A stretch of 33,255 nucleotides of DNA from an uncultured Parasphingopyxis sp. (GCA_905479515.1 CAJQMX010000037.1:1-33255), one strand, 5' to 3'. Positions 16,632 through 24,794 are shown, numbered from the stretch's first letter. The notes: generated from the sequence alone by a model not told the origin. Translations and numbers: made by a program.

Positions 16632-17126
16632 CTAATTCGCGCCTAGGCAGGCCAATGAATGATAGGACCGATTAAAGTAGATTAAGCTACTTTGGTTTTC
16701 GCAATGATCAACGGCTGCGACCTGACAAACGAAGACTGTGTGAGAACCCACATCACTGGTCTTTATGATCCGACAATCGAACGACGCCAGCGCATCGCTT
16801 AGAACCGGTGCTCCAGTAACTTGCACCTCCCAATCCAATCCGTCGAAACGCTCATCAGAAGTGAGGCCCGTCTGCGAAAATATCTGCGACACGTCACCGT
16901 GCTTTGCAGCGAGGACATTGACGCAAAGCACACCATTTCTCTTGAATATGCCATGCGCCGTTGATGCCTGATTCACGCATACAAGCAGAGTTGGCGGGTC
17001 ATCAGTCACACTGCATACAGCAGATGCGGTCATACCATGGCGTCCGGCCGCTCCGTTCGACGTCACAATATTTACCGCCGCTCCCAGCCGCGCCATTGCG
17101 TTTCGATATGCAAGATTTTCGGTCAT
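16632..17126 (-). CDS. Flavin reductase (HpaC/HsaB-type) of two-component monooxygenase
   Basis: A 164-residue protein from the ATG at 17126; the frame extends to 17189 but the added residues do not fit the family. The flavin reductase-like fold is evident: NAMARLGAAVNIVTSNG, GMTASAVCSVTDDPPTLLVCVN, then FKRNGVLCVNVLAAKH, and near the end FVCQVAAVD and LIYFNRSYHSL. These proteins use NAD(P)H to reduce FMN or FAD, which diffuses to a separate oxygenase. The natural partner is the HsaA/HpaB-type protein encoded at 18391-19623, three genes upstream on the same strand. The methyltransferase-like gene ends only 23 bp before it. No strong ribosome site was seen. Confidence 0.9.
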   Translation of the reverse strand: MTENLAYRNAMARLGAAVNIVTSNGAAGRHGMTASAVCSVTDDPPTLLVCVNQASTAHGIFKRNGVLCVNVLAAKHGDVSQIFSQTGLTSDERFDGLDWEVQVTGAPVLSDALASFDCRIIKTSDVGSHTVFVCQVAAVDHCENQSSLIYFNRSYHSLACLGAN

Positions 17127-17149
17127 GTTCGTTCTCAACCAAAGAAAAG

Positions 17150-17860
17150 CTATGGTTTTGTACACCAGAGAAGATCGCAGCCTCGCCATTCCTTGGTCTC
17201 CAATCCTTCGACATGATCGGAGATTGACGATGCCACATTGTTCATGTCATGGCGCGGCAAATCCTTCAGCTCATGGCCGAGCCCTTCCATCATCTTTTGA
17301 ACCCAATAAGTAAGGTGTACATCTGCGTCGACCCTATCCCAGAAGACACTTGAAAATGAGATTTCCGCCATGACCAATGCACCGCCCGGTTTGAGCACAC
17401 GCAACAATTCGGCGCCTTCGCGAGCCCAGTCTTCTGCATGAGCGACCCCTTGCCCAACAAAAATGCTGTCAAAATAATTGTCCGGATAATCTCGGGTAAA
17501 ATCATACTCCCATTGGGGCATATTGCCGGCAAAAAACATGGCGAGGACCTGTTCTCGAACATCGACCAACTTCAGTTCGCCATCCGCGCCAATCAATTTC
17601 ATTATATCTTGGTGGAAGCCGATCCCTTCTACTTCTTCGCCAAGTAGAAATACCCGGTGCCCTGGCCGGATACGTAATCGCTCAATTGCTTCTCGGCGGA
17701 TATCGCCGCAAGACTGATTCCATAAATATGGCAGCCCCCCGAGTAGCACTGCACCACACCAACGTTTGCGCGTGGCGGGATCGAGAATATCACGTCCGAA
17801 ACGCTCGACGTCCTTCTCGGTCATAGCGTTCCAAGCGGGTGTATCTATCTGAGTTAACAT
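17150..17860 (-). CDS. Class I SAM-dependent methyltransferase-like protein
   Basis: A 236-residue protein from the ATG at 17860, with GAAGGAAG upstream. The Rossmann-like order is visible: RPGHRVFLLGEEVEGIGFHQ (motif I position), LKLVDVREQVLAMF (motif II acidic strand end), FDSIFVGQGVAHAEDWA (motif IV) and ELLRVLKPGGALVMAEISFS (motifs V-VI). Motif I lacks the usual GxGxG, having GEEVEGIG instead, so cofactor binding is not certain. Relatives methylate quinones or small phenols, or have been recruited as non-methylating enzymes in polyketide-type pathways. It lies between the PNPOx-like and flavin reductase genes in an apparent operon. O-methylation would be unexpected in catabolism, so an alternative reaction should be considered. 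Confidence 0.75.
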   Translation of the reverse strand: MLTQIDTPAWNAMTEKDVERFGRDILDPATRKRWCGAVLLGGLPYLWNQSCGDIRREAIERLRIRPGHRVFLLGEEVEGIGFHQDIMKLIGADGELKLVDVREQVLAMFFAGNMPQWEYDFTRDYPDNYFDSIFVGQGVAHAEDWAREGAELLRVLKPGGALVMAEISFSSVFWDRVDADVHLTYWVQKMMEGLGHELKDLPRHDMNNVASSISDHVEGLETKEWRGCDLLWCTKP

Positions 17861-17907
17861 CAGCTTCCTTCTTCCAGTTGATAATCGCAGTCGCGCGGCA
17901 TTTTTGC

Positions 17908-18348
17908 CTATTGGGTTTCCGTTCGCGTGATGGAAACATGCTCTCGTTGCCCGTCTTGGACTAAGATCACACCGTTAACGCGATCAATGTCGATCATGAT
18001 TGCAACGCCAGTCCGGTCCGGATCGGCTGCCCGTTCGACTTCCGGCGAAAGGTCGAAAATGCGATCACGGTCAGATCCATCGACAATCCGCGCACGGCCC
18101 TGAAACTGAAGCATTGGAACTGTGTCCGAGCGATACATCAGGGCGACATTTGCGTTACCTTGTATCGCATCAATCGTACTCCCTACGGCATGACGGATCC
18201 ACAAACCCAATTGAGTATCACTGAATGTATGAATGGATCCCCGATATGATAGAATTGGTTGTCCGTCAGTGTCAGCCGCCGCCAGAAGAATCGGATTTCC
18301 ACTTGCAAGTGAGCTGTTAATGAGTTCGTTGATTTCGGCAGTAAACAT
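17908..18348 (-). CDS. Pyridoxamine 5'-phosphate oxidase-like flavin/F420-binding split-barrel protein
   Basis: A 146-residue protein from the ATG at 18348, with GGAGG 8 bp upstream. The split-barrel pattern fits the PNPOx-like family: INSSLASGNPILLAAADTDG and PILSYRGSIHTFSDTQLGLWI, then TIDAIQGNANVALMYR, QFQGRARIVDGSDRDRIFDL and a C-terminal VNGVILVQDG strand. Members bind FMN, F420 or haem and act as oxidases, reductases or flavin carriers. Here it could serve the adjacent HsaA/HpaB-like monooxygenase or reduce a quinone intermediate; sequence does not say which. It lies 42 bp after the monooxygenase gene on the same strand. Confidence 0.85.
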   Translation of the reverse strand: MFTAEINELINSSLASGNPILLAAADTDGQPILSYRGSIHTFSDTQLGLWIRHAVGSTIDAIQGNANVALMYRSDTVPMLQFQGRARIVDGSDRDRIFDLSPEVERAADPDRTGVAIMIDIDRVNGVILVQDGQREHVSITRTETQ

Positions 18349-18390
18349 CAATCCGACCTCCGTTCATATGCGTGTCCGCAATGCGCGGTT

Positions 18391-19623
18391 TCAGTATGTT
18401 CCTTTCAAGTCGGCACCGACCTGATCCTGACCGTAAAGAGCGCCGGTGGTTTGCCAGGTCAGGCTGATGTGACGCGCCGCTAGATTCGTATCGCGCCAAG
18501 CCCGCTGAACCGGTGAAGCCAGGTCGCCACCACTTGCTCCCATAGCTTCGAACAGACAGTCCACCGCCTTTGCCGCCTGGTTCGCAGCCCACGAATGGTC
18601 ACGGCGATATCGTACACGCTGACTCATTGTCGGAAGCTCCCCTTCGGCTAGCATGTCATCCAAGCTTTCTGTGTCATGGAGCAGCATAAGACTGACACTA
18701 TCAATAATCGCAGATGCTTCCGCGATCGCTAACTGAACACTGGGGAGTTCGGCCATAGGGTGCGGCGCACCGCCCGGCTGAGCAACAACTTTTTCCCGCG
18801 CCAACGCAATGAAATCCTCTAGAGCTCCCATCGCAATACCAACAGGCACTGCGGCCAGCGTAAAGGGGGCAACGGTTGAAAATGCCAAGCGGTACATTGC
18901 GTGTGAATGAACGGTTGACCCCGGTGCAGCGCCAGAATTGATTTCAGCAACCGTCAATACTCGATGCTCGGGAACAATGGTCGGTTCGGATACGACGATC
19001 GTCTTGCTTCCTGTTCCTGACATACCCATCGAGAACCAAGTATCTTCGATTTCAGCCTCAGACTTCGGGATCAAGAACCATCCAAAATTGGGAGGGCCAG
19101 CCTTTCCATCTGATGGAAGAGCTGCGCACACAACAAACCATGTAGAATTGTCGCAGTTGCTTGCGAATCCCCAACGGCCAGTGATTGCATAACCGCCTTC
19201 CACCGCCTCACATTTTCCGGTCGGAGCGTAAGACGCCGCCAAAAGTGCGCCCTTATCCCGCCACACTTCTTCTTGGGCCTTTAGCGGGTAGAGCCCGATT
19301 AGCCAGTTATGAATCATCGGGATAGAAACCGACCAGGCGGTGCTGCCACAGCCGCGACCAAGCTCGAACATTAAGCGAACAAAATCACTAGTCCGCCCCT
19401 CCAATCCACCAAAAGTTTGGGGCTGCATTAGCCTGAAGAGTCCAATTTCCCGGATTCTAGCGATTGTATCCTCAGAGATGCGTCGGTCCTGTTCCGTCTG
19501 CTGCGCAATCTGCTTCAAACGCGGGACGAGTTCGCGAACGCCGGACAACATATCGTCTATGTCAACGTCGTACTTCGTCGTCGACTCAATCGGTTTGGAA
19601 ACAACTTGTTGTTGCATTGCCAT
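18391..19623 (-). CDS. Acyl-CoA dehydrogenase-fold flavin monooxygenase (HsaA/HpaB C2-type)
   Basis: A 410-residue protein from the ATG at 19623, with GAGAGG upstream; the longer frame to 19650 adds only a few residues. It has the fold of acyl-CoA dehydrogenases: N-terminal helices (REIGLFRLMQPQTFGGLEG), GRGCGSTAWSVSIPMIHNWL, a middle beta domain (GYAITGRWGFASNCDNSTWF), and a C-terminal helical domain ending VQRAWRDTNLAARHISLTWQ. The last segment is characteristic of the reduced-flavin-dependent group D monooxygenases (HsaA, HpaH, DszC-like) rather than true dehydrogenases. It would hydroxylate a phenol using reduced flavin from the HpaC-type protein at 16632-17126. It lies 8 bp after the second FAD monooxygenase gene. 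Confidence 0.88.
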   Translation of the reverse strand: MAMQQQVVSKPIESTTKYDVDIDDMLSGVRELVPRLKQIAQQTEQDRRISEDTIARIREIGLFRLMQPQTFGGLEGRTSDFVRLMFELGRGCGSTAWSVSIPMIHNWLIGLYPLKAQEEVWRDKGALLAASYAPTGKCEAVEGGYAITGRWGFASNCDNSTWFVVCAALPSDGKAGPPNFGWFLIPKSEAEIEDTWFSMGMSGTGSKTIVVSEPTIVPEHRVLTVAEINSGAAPGSTVHSHAMYRLAFSTVAPFTLAAVPVGIAMGALEDFIALAREKVVAQPGGAPHPMAELPSVQLAIAEASAIIDSVSLMLLHDTESLDDMLAEGELPTMSQRVRYRRDHSWAANQAAKAVDCLFEAMGASGGDLASPVQRAWRDTNLAARHISLTWQTTGALYGQDQVGADLKGTY

Positions 19624-19631
19624 TTTACCTC

Positions 19632-21083
19632 TCATAAAAATGATGCACAATGACCGTCCGGACGAATGAGCATTGCGTTGACACCACGCAGCAATGCATC
19701 GTCCTGAGCAGGCGTGGCTTCATGGAAATCGACTTGTGATTGCTCGAGCCAATCAGGCAATTGGGTTCGCGCAGACCCAGTCAGATCGAGATGAAGCCAT
19801 CGCCCCGCTTCGAGGAGCTTGTAAAGTGCGGTCTCACTTCCATCGGATAGGGTCAGCTGTCGGTTTGCAATTCGTTCGCCCGCGATGGCATCGCTTTCAT
19901 CCGGCCCACCCGCTAACATAGGGTCAGAATACCGTACGCCAAAAGCCGATATGCCGAGGGCAAGGCGCCGATTAAATTCGGGAATATCCATCATTGAATT
20001 TAACTTGGCACGCAGTGCGCGTCCGTCAGGCGTAAAAGCAGCCTTGAGTAAAGCCGTCTGCGCCATCGTGTCTTCACATAGTCGCATGGCTACGGGATGA
20101 CGCTCCTGTTCATAGCTGTCGATCAATGCTTGGTGCGCGACATCCTTGACACATGCAGCCAGTTTCCAGCCCAGATTCATCGCATCCTGCAAGCCAACAT
20201 TAAGTCCCTGGCCGCCCGCGGGCATATGAATGTGAGCCGCATCGCCTGCTAAAAAGAATGGTCCGTTGCGATACTGCGACGCCACACGAGACTCGTCTGT
20301 ATAGCGGCTAAGCCATGTAGCGTTGCGCATGGAGAAATCGGTTCCAGTTATTCGCTTTGTTGAAGCCGCCAAATCCTCGATGGATATGGCAGCCGACTGT
20401 TCGAAGTGCATCGTTTCGCGATCGATGAGAATGACGCGGAACACGCCCGCCCCAAGTGGGGCGATCATCAAGAAGCCGTTTGCGTTTGCCATCGAAACAA
20501 CGGGTGGATCGGGCGGATCATCCAACACCACATCACCGAGCATCCCGGTGCAGGTTGCATCATGGCCCGGAAACGAGATGCCTGCGGCTTGACGAACGAA
20601 ACTACGTGCGCCGTCTGCTCCAACAACGAAGCGCGCAGTCATGTTGAAACGGTCGTCCGGCGATTGCCCTTCGATCATGGCAAGATCACCATTTCTAGAT
20701 AGGGTATCTACCGTGTAGCCACGCCGAATATCCACTCCGAGCGAGCGAGCATTGGCCTCGAGAAAGGCCTCTGTAAGTTGCTGCGAAACGAACAGCGCAT
20801 GAGGATATTCGGATTCGATTACGTTGAATTCTACCGGTGTTTCCAGAAGCGCAAAGTGACCTTTGGGGATGATTGAGCCTTGGCTGATGAGCCCACTCTC
20901 GACACCACGCAATGCGAACGTTTCGATAGTGCGGCCATGAAGAGTCAGCGCCCGCGACTGCTCCATCGGTTCCTGGCGTCTTTCCAACACGACAGGATTA
21001 ACGCCAGCAAGCACAAGCTCACTGGCCAACCAAAGACCTGTAGGCCCACCTCCAACGATCACTACATCAGCAGACTCAGTCAC
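19632..21083 (-). CDS. FAD-dependent aromatic monooxygenase (RdmE/PgaE-like, PHBH fold)
   Basis: A 483-residue protein starting with GTG at 21083; the GTGA overlap with the stop of the upstream lipoprotein gene indicates coupling. Features of class A hydroxylases: DVVIVGGGPTGLWLASELVLAG with GGGPTG at 11-16, a DG motif ARFVVGADGARSFVRQAAG near 155-170, and FFLAGDAAHIHMPAGGQGLN near 275-295. The whole length, including the C-terminal thioredoxin-like part, resembles polyketide hydroxylases of the anthracycline/angucycline type and resorcinol- or pentachlorophenol-type hydroxylases. It would hydroxylate a phenolic or quinone ring. It begins the oxygenase part of the 21439-16632 operon, followed closely by the HsaA-like gene. 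Confidence 0.92.
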   Translation of the reverse strand: MTESADVVIVGGGPTGLWLASELVLAGVNPVVLERRQEPMEQSRALTLHGRTIETFALRGVESGLISQGSIIPKGHFALLETPVEFNVIESEYPHALFVSQQLTEAFLEANARSLGVDIRRGYTVDTLSRNGDLAMIEGQSPDDRFNMTARFVVGADGARSFVRQAAGISFPGHDATCTGMLGDVVLDDPPDPPVVSMANANGFLMIAPLGAGVFRVILIDRETMHFEQSAAISIEDLAASTKRITGTDFSMRNATWLSRYTDESRVASQYRNGPFFLAGDAAHIHMPAGGQGLNVGLQDAMNLGWKLAACVKDVAHQALIDSYEQERHPVAMRLCEDTMAQTALLKAAFTPDGRALRAKLNSMMDIPEFNRRLALGISAFGVRYSDPMLAGGPDESDAIAGERIANRQLTLSDGSETALYKLLEAGRWLHLDLTGSARTQLPDWLEQSQVDFHEATPAQDDALLRGVNAMLIRPDGHCASFL

Positions 21084-21439
21084 ATCCCGCGCCCCCGCGA
21101 TTCGATCTCCTCATCAGTGAGATTGAAACAGACAGCCACCACTCCGAACGCCTCGTCCGATAGCCTACGCTGATCGATGGGCAAATCCGATGCGGTTATT
21201 AGCTCATCGCGAACTCCAGCATTGCCCGCGGCCCGTGCGACCATACAATCACAACCGGAATCGCCATCGGTACGCGCTTCCTCTTCGGCAACCCTAGTGC
21301 ATGCGGCATGGAGCGCGCTGCTACCATCGTTCGCGCTCTGGGTAGATGAAGGCTGTGTGTCGGCACTGCATGCCGCAAGAGTGAGCAACCAGACAATAGG
21401 CAATCCTATCGAGACGAAACTACGCTCTGGTCCAATCAT
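21080..21439 (-). CDS. Small cysteine-containing lipoprotein, unknown function (119 aa)
   Basis: Starts at ATG 21439 with AGGAGAG 8 bp upstream. A hydrophobic leader GLPIVWLLTLAACSADTQ ends in a lipobox (LAAC), so the mature protein should be lipid-anchored in the envelope. The mature part has a cysteine pattern (ACTRVAEEEA, then GCDCMV, and a late VCFNL) that could form disulfides or bind a cofactor; CxC is present but not a haem CxxCH. No family was recognised. It leads an apparent operon of monooxygenase genes, so a role in periplasmic substrate handling is possible but unproven. Confidence 0.75.
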   Translation of the reverse strand: MIGPERSFVSIGLPIVWLLTLAACSADTQPSSTQSANDGSSALHAACTRVAEEEARTDGDSGCDCMVARAAGNAGVRDELITASDLPIDQRRLSDEAFGVVAVCFNLTDEEIESRGRGM

Positions 21440-21520
21440 CAGAATACTCTCCTACACGCTAGATGCTAAGCCTCAATTGGGCGGCAGCTTCGAAAGATCG
21501 TTTACGGCGCACTTCTTGTT

Positions 21521-21555
21521 GTGTCAATAACGAACATCACGACCGACTATCGCAC
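21521..21555. promoter_or_regulatory. Putative operator upstream of lipoprotein-monooxygenase operon
   Basis: GTGTCAATAACG at 21521-21532 is identical to the arm of the inverted repeat at 12606. A second element CTATCGCAC (21547-21555) resembles the AATAATCGCAC form seen at 24781. The site lies 80-115 bp upstream of the lipoprotein start and touches the stop codon of the M24-like gene. Confidence 0.65.
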
Positions 21556-22757
21556 TATAATTTAACGTACGGCGGCGGGCGCTTTCCTAGCCTTCGGGCA
21601 CCATTCTCCGTCACAACCACGGTATCACCCCACATCATTCGCAAACTTCCGTCGGCTGTTGCGAGCATCGGTTTGACGACAAACACTGCATTTGCCGGAA
21701 TTATCCACTTCCGGGTCCACTCGTCGCGGGCGTTGCCCACCAATACCGGCGCATCAAATCCCAACCCGCGACTGTGTAGAATTGGAGTGCATTCAAGGCC
21801 TGTCCCCTTGACTGCCCGGGAACAAATCGAAACCAGATCGACCAAATGGCGACCTGGTCGCATTGCCTCCCAACACTTCTGAGTAATTTCGTATTGCAGG
21901 CTAGCCAATGCCTCAATCTCGTCGTCGATTGGCCCCAACCATTTGGTAACTGAAGCATGCCCCAAATAGCCACAAACCTTGGCATCAATTTCAATCAGTA
22001 TGACATCGTTGTCACCCAGTCGGCGTTGCGACGGCATCGTTGCCACCATTGGTGGTAAAGGATTGCCAGCTGTCCATAAAAAGAGCGAATTGGGCTCGCT
22101 ACCAGATCCGATAAGCGTACTTACAACACGGCCATACACCTCAGCCTCCGTTTTACCGGGGCGAGCAGTCTGATCAAATACGTCCAGTGTTTTATCGACC
22201 ACTTGCATGGCCTGCTCGAACATCTCAATTTCTTCAACACTCTTTTCCGAACGCACTTCATACATTATCTGCGTAGCATTCACGAATTCTGCCCCGGGTA
22301 GTTGTTCACGCAATCCTTGCATTGCCCCTGAACTGACGAGGCCATCCGGCTCGCGCGCTACCCCTTGCAATCCAGCAATTCCGACCCTGCCCTTTTCAAG
22401 TTTCAGTTCTTTTATTCGATCGACGATCATCTGCCGAGAATGGAAAAAGGCGGTGCGTACATCCGTCACCCAATCCTGGAATTGCAACCAATAGTCGGCG
22501 GTCGGCGTCGGCCCAGTGATCGCCGTCACTTCACCATCCAGAGGGAAAACAACCGAGGACCAGGCGCAGTTGCCTCCAATAGACGAAATATAGCGTCCGT
22601 TGGCATTCCCCTGATCCCATGCTGAGCTGTTGTGGATTGCCAACAGCACATCCAACCCCTCCCGGCGCATCGCTTCACGCAGTCTTCCCCACCTCAGATC
22701 ACGCTCCGCAATTGTCAGCCGCGGTACTTCAGGTCGTGGATAGGCAAATTGGGTCAT
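21555..22757 (-). CDS. M24 (pita-bread fold) creatinase/Xaa-Pro dipeptidase-like protein lacking most metal ligands
   Basis: A 400-residue protein from the ATG at 22757; the open frame extends to 22841, but the domain begins after 22757. It has the creatinase-like N-terminal domain (RLREAMRREGLDVLLAIHN) and a C-terminal M24 domain (RPGKTEAEVYGRVVSTLIGS, GDNDVILIEIDAKVCGYLG, LHSRGLGFDAP, GDTVVVTENGARRL). Of the five canonical metal ligands (D, D, H, E, E), only D258 and H328 appear kept. The second Asp position is in GHASVTKW, the first Glu position reads VVKP (K362), and the last reads WGD (G377). It is therefore probably not a standard metallopeptidase; metal-independent relatives such as creatinase hydrolyse C-N bonds, and other M24-fold enzymes act as lyases. 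It follows the questin-oxidase-like gene. Confidence 0.82.
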   Translation of the reverse strand: MTQFAYPRPEVPRLTIAERDLRWGRLREAMRREGLDVLLAIHNSSAWDQGNANGRYISSIGGNCAWSSVVFPLDGEVTAITGPTPTADYWLQFQDWVTDVRTAFFHSRQMIVDRIKELKLEKGRVGIAGLQGVAREPDGLVSSGAMQGLREQLPGAEFVNATQIMYEVRSEKSVEEIEMFEQAMQVVDKTLDVFDQTARPGKTEAEVYGRVVSTLIGSGSEPNSLFLWTAGNPLPPMVATMPSQRRLGDNDVILIEIDAKVCGYLGHASVTKWLGPIDDEIEALASLQYEITQKCWEAMRPGRHLVDLVSICSRAVKGTGLECTPILHSRGLGFDAPVLVGNARDEWTRKWIIPANAVFVVKPMLATADGSLRMMWGDTVVVTENGARRLGKRPPPYVKL

Positions 22758-22794
22758 CGAGAAATCTCGTTCGTTGGAGTCACCGATGCTGTAA

Positions 22795-23874
22795 TCAGCG
22801 GAAATACGGACGTAGCCTCGGTAACATACGATTTGGAGCAATCAGGAAGCGGTCATCCGGACGAATTGCATGTTCGCGCAGGCATGCTTCGGTGAACTTT
22901 ACCGCATGCTCATCGCCATGCTCCGCAGCCAAGTCGCGGAGAGCCTGCGGCGTCGGAACATTTTCCTCGGGCAAGGGCATGGTGACCAATATCTCACCTG
23001 CATTGTGCTGAGAAAAGGAGGAAAGTATTGCTGTAATCGCTTCCCAAACGGCCACAAACGATGGTGCATGGAGTTCTCTCGACAGATGTGGAAGTACCAT
23101 CCGCAATGCCGCAGGCGCCGTGAGTGTATGAATCAACGGTATTGGAAAAGCTTTATCGTGAGCGAGATTGACCTGAACAAACGCCAATGTCACCTCACTC
23201 AGCGCAGCCTCAATATCAGTCGGCGGCTCTAGCTTTCCTACCGCATCTGCCCAGCCGTCTATCTGTTCCATGTGGTGAAACAAGCCAAGATCCCGCACTC
23301 CAATTCCAGAATCATTTGAGAGACGTGGAATGGTTGACAATATTTCAGGCAACCGAACGCCCCCCCGCAGACTGTGTCGACCGGGTTGCTCGACATAAAG
23401 TGATGCCCAGTATCCGAGGCCATAAGCTAACTCGCGGAGTTGGGGCCACGTGGGCTGGTTCTCATCACGATTTATGCTGCGAATGGCATGGGCGGTCCGA
23501 ATAAGTCCGTGCGTCAGCCCAGACGCCATTCCTGGCAACAAGCGTGGCCACCAATTTGCCAGAACTGACTGCCATGGAGTCTCTTTTAGTTTGTACTCGA
23601 AAAAGGTGAGCCAATCCGTTGCCCGTGTGAATTCACCGAGCGCAGAACGCCAATTTGATTCGTCGATTGCTTCTACGGGAGATGGCATCGGTAAATGCTG
23701 GCGTCGCGCACCATAAAGCGTGGCGAACTCGTGGACGCGCTCGGCATGGCCGAGCTCAATCAATGTGTCAGAAACCATAGGCCAATGGCTTGAGAAACCT
23801 GGCACCATCTCAAAACCGAGATCGGAACAAATTTCGAGCGCATCGTTCATGGCGTCAAAACCGGAAATTCTCAT
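22795..23874 (-). CDS. Questin oxidase-like (DUF4243) family protein, putative Baeyer-Villiger type oxygenase
   Basis: A 359-residue protein from the ATG at 23874 (GATGAGG just upstream). The frame is open to an ATG at 23940, but that start would place the operator-like sequence 23911-23950 within coding DNA. Family features: GFSSHWPMVSDTLIELGHAERV at about 26-47, matching the family's conserved NH-P-M near the N-terminus; WLTFFEYKLKETPWQSVLANWWPRLLPG near 88-115; THGLIRTAHAIRS at 121-133; and a late LTAPAALRMVLPHL segment. Fungal members include questin oxidase GedK (anthraquinone ring opening) and AflY. They lack a classical flavin motif. Its presence beside aromatic monooxygenases suggests oxidative opening of a quinone or ketone ring here; that is inference. 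Confidence 0.82.
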   Translation of the reverse strand: MRISGFDAMNDALEICSDLGFEMVPGFSSHWPMVSDTLIELGHAERVHEFATLYGARRQHLPMPSPVEAIDESNWRSALGEFTRATDWLTFFEYKLKETPWQSVLANWWPRLLPGMASGLTHGLIRTAHAIRSINRDENQPTWPQLRELAYGLGYWASLYVEQPGRHSLRGGVRLPEILSTIPRLSNDSGIGVRDLGLFHHMEQIDGWADAVGKLEPPTDIEAALSEVTLAFVQVNLAHDKAFPIPLIHTLTAPAALRMVLPHLSRELHAPSFVAVWEAITAILSSFSQHNAGEILVTMPLPEENVPTPQALRDLAAEHGDEHAVKFTEACLREHAIRPDDRFLIAPNRMLPRLRPYFR

Positions 23875-23910
23875 ACAAGCCTCATCTGACGAATCGCCAT
23901 AACCACATCC

Positions 23911-23951
23911 CAATAAATGCGTTATAATCGAACGGTTCATCCGATTATCGG
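23911..23951. promoter_or_regulatory. Putative operator upstream of questin oxidase-like gene
   Basis: The segment contains TGCGTTATAATCG (23918-23930) followed by the palindrome CCGATTATCGG (23941-23951). It resembles the cluster motif and lies about 40-80 bp upstream of the preferred start at 23874. Confidence 0.45.
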
Positions 23952-23999
23952 ATGCAATGGGCCGTTGTCAAGATGACGTTCAGCCGCCAGCGACCAGAG

Positions 24000-24764
24000 T
24001 CAAAGTAGCTCGCCGATCTCCCGCGCAGTCTTTTGCGTTTCTACGGCCAGCTTTTGGATAAGTGACGCTGAAAGTCGGTCGGTCGGAGCGGCAACACTCA
24101 CTGCGCCCTGAACTTGTCCAGCAGGATCGATGATCGCGACCCCGACAGAGCCGACGCCCAACTCACTCTCCTGTGAACTTACCGCATATCCTGATTCGCG
24201 CACAGCATCCAACTGTTCAAACAGCTCCGAACGCTTGCCCAAAGTTTCAGGACCAACCTTGGCAATACTATTGTTGGGATAAAGAGCTTTCAACTCCTCT
24301 TTCGTGAGCGTGGCTAGAATTGCCTTACCAACCGATGTGGCATGGGCGGGAAGGAATTGACCAACTCGAGAGGTGACGCGAAGGGCTTTTGAACCTTCAT
24401 ATGCATCGAGAAACAACACGTCGGTGCCTTCTAGCGTTACAATATGAACCGTTTCGTCAAACTCCCTGCTAAGGGCTAGAAGAAATGGACGCGCTATAGA
24501 TCTCAATTGGTTATCAATATTCGACGCTAAAGTTATGAGTTTGTTCGCCAATTTGTATTTGTTACCGGTAACTCGAACGATATAGGAACGCGCTTCGAGC
24601 GTTGAAACCAGCCGATGTGCAATAGTGCGGTGAACATCAAGTTCGCGCGCAATTTCGGAAATGGATAATTTGGCATTATTGCGAACTAACAGTTCAAGTA
24701 TTAGGAGGCCCCGGTCTAACGTCTGCGCAATTTGCCGAGGGGGGCTGGTCGAATCATTTGTCAT
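24000..24764 (-). CDS. IclR-family transcriptional regulator
   Basis: A 254-residue protein from the ATG at 24764. Residues about 12-70 form the IclR winged helix-turn-helix: RGLLILELLVRNNAKLSISE, IARELDVHRTIAHRLVSTLE and YIVRVTGNKYKLANKL. The effector-binding domain follows: ARPFLLALSREFDETVHIVT, VGQFLPAHATSVGKAILATL (a hallmark), SQESELGVGSVGVAIIDPAG and VQGAVSVAAPTDRL. IclR proteins often control aromatic catabolism (PcaR, PobR, MhpR), binding small aromatic acids. It is the only regulator inside the catabolic block, and the recurring intergenic motif, including a copy at its own promoter (24781-24794), makes it the best candidate controller. Confidence 0.95.
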   Translation of the reverse strand: MTNDSTSPPRQIAQTLDRGLLILELLVRNNAKLSISEIARELDVHRTIAHRLVSTLEARSYIVRVTGNKYKLANKLITLASNIDNQLRSIARPFLLALSREFDETVHIVTLEGTDVLFLDAYEGSKALRVTSRVGQFLPAHATSVGKAILATLTKEELKALYPNNSIAKVGPETLGKRSELFEQLDAVRESGYAVSSQESELGVGSVGVAIIDPAGQVQGAVSVAAPTDRLSASLIQKLAVETQKTAREIGELL

Positions 24765-24766
24765 AA

Positions 24767-24794
24767 TCGAAGCTGGTATCCAATAATCGCACGC
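24767..24794. promoter_or_regulatory. Putative autoregulatory operator of the IclR gene
   Basis: ATAATCGAAG (near 24764) and CAATAATCGCACGC (24781-24794) lie immediately upstream of the IclR start codon. The second is the clearest AATAATCGCAC copy in the block. The position suits autorepression. Confidence 0.5.

Noticed and set aside
18391..19623. True acyl-CoA dehydrogenase
   Set aside because: The C-terminal WRDTNLAARHISLTWQ segment and the nearby flavin reductase gene favour a reduced-flavin monooxygenase.
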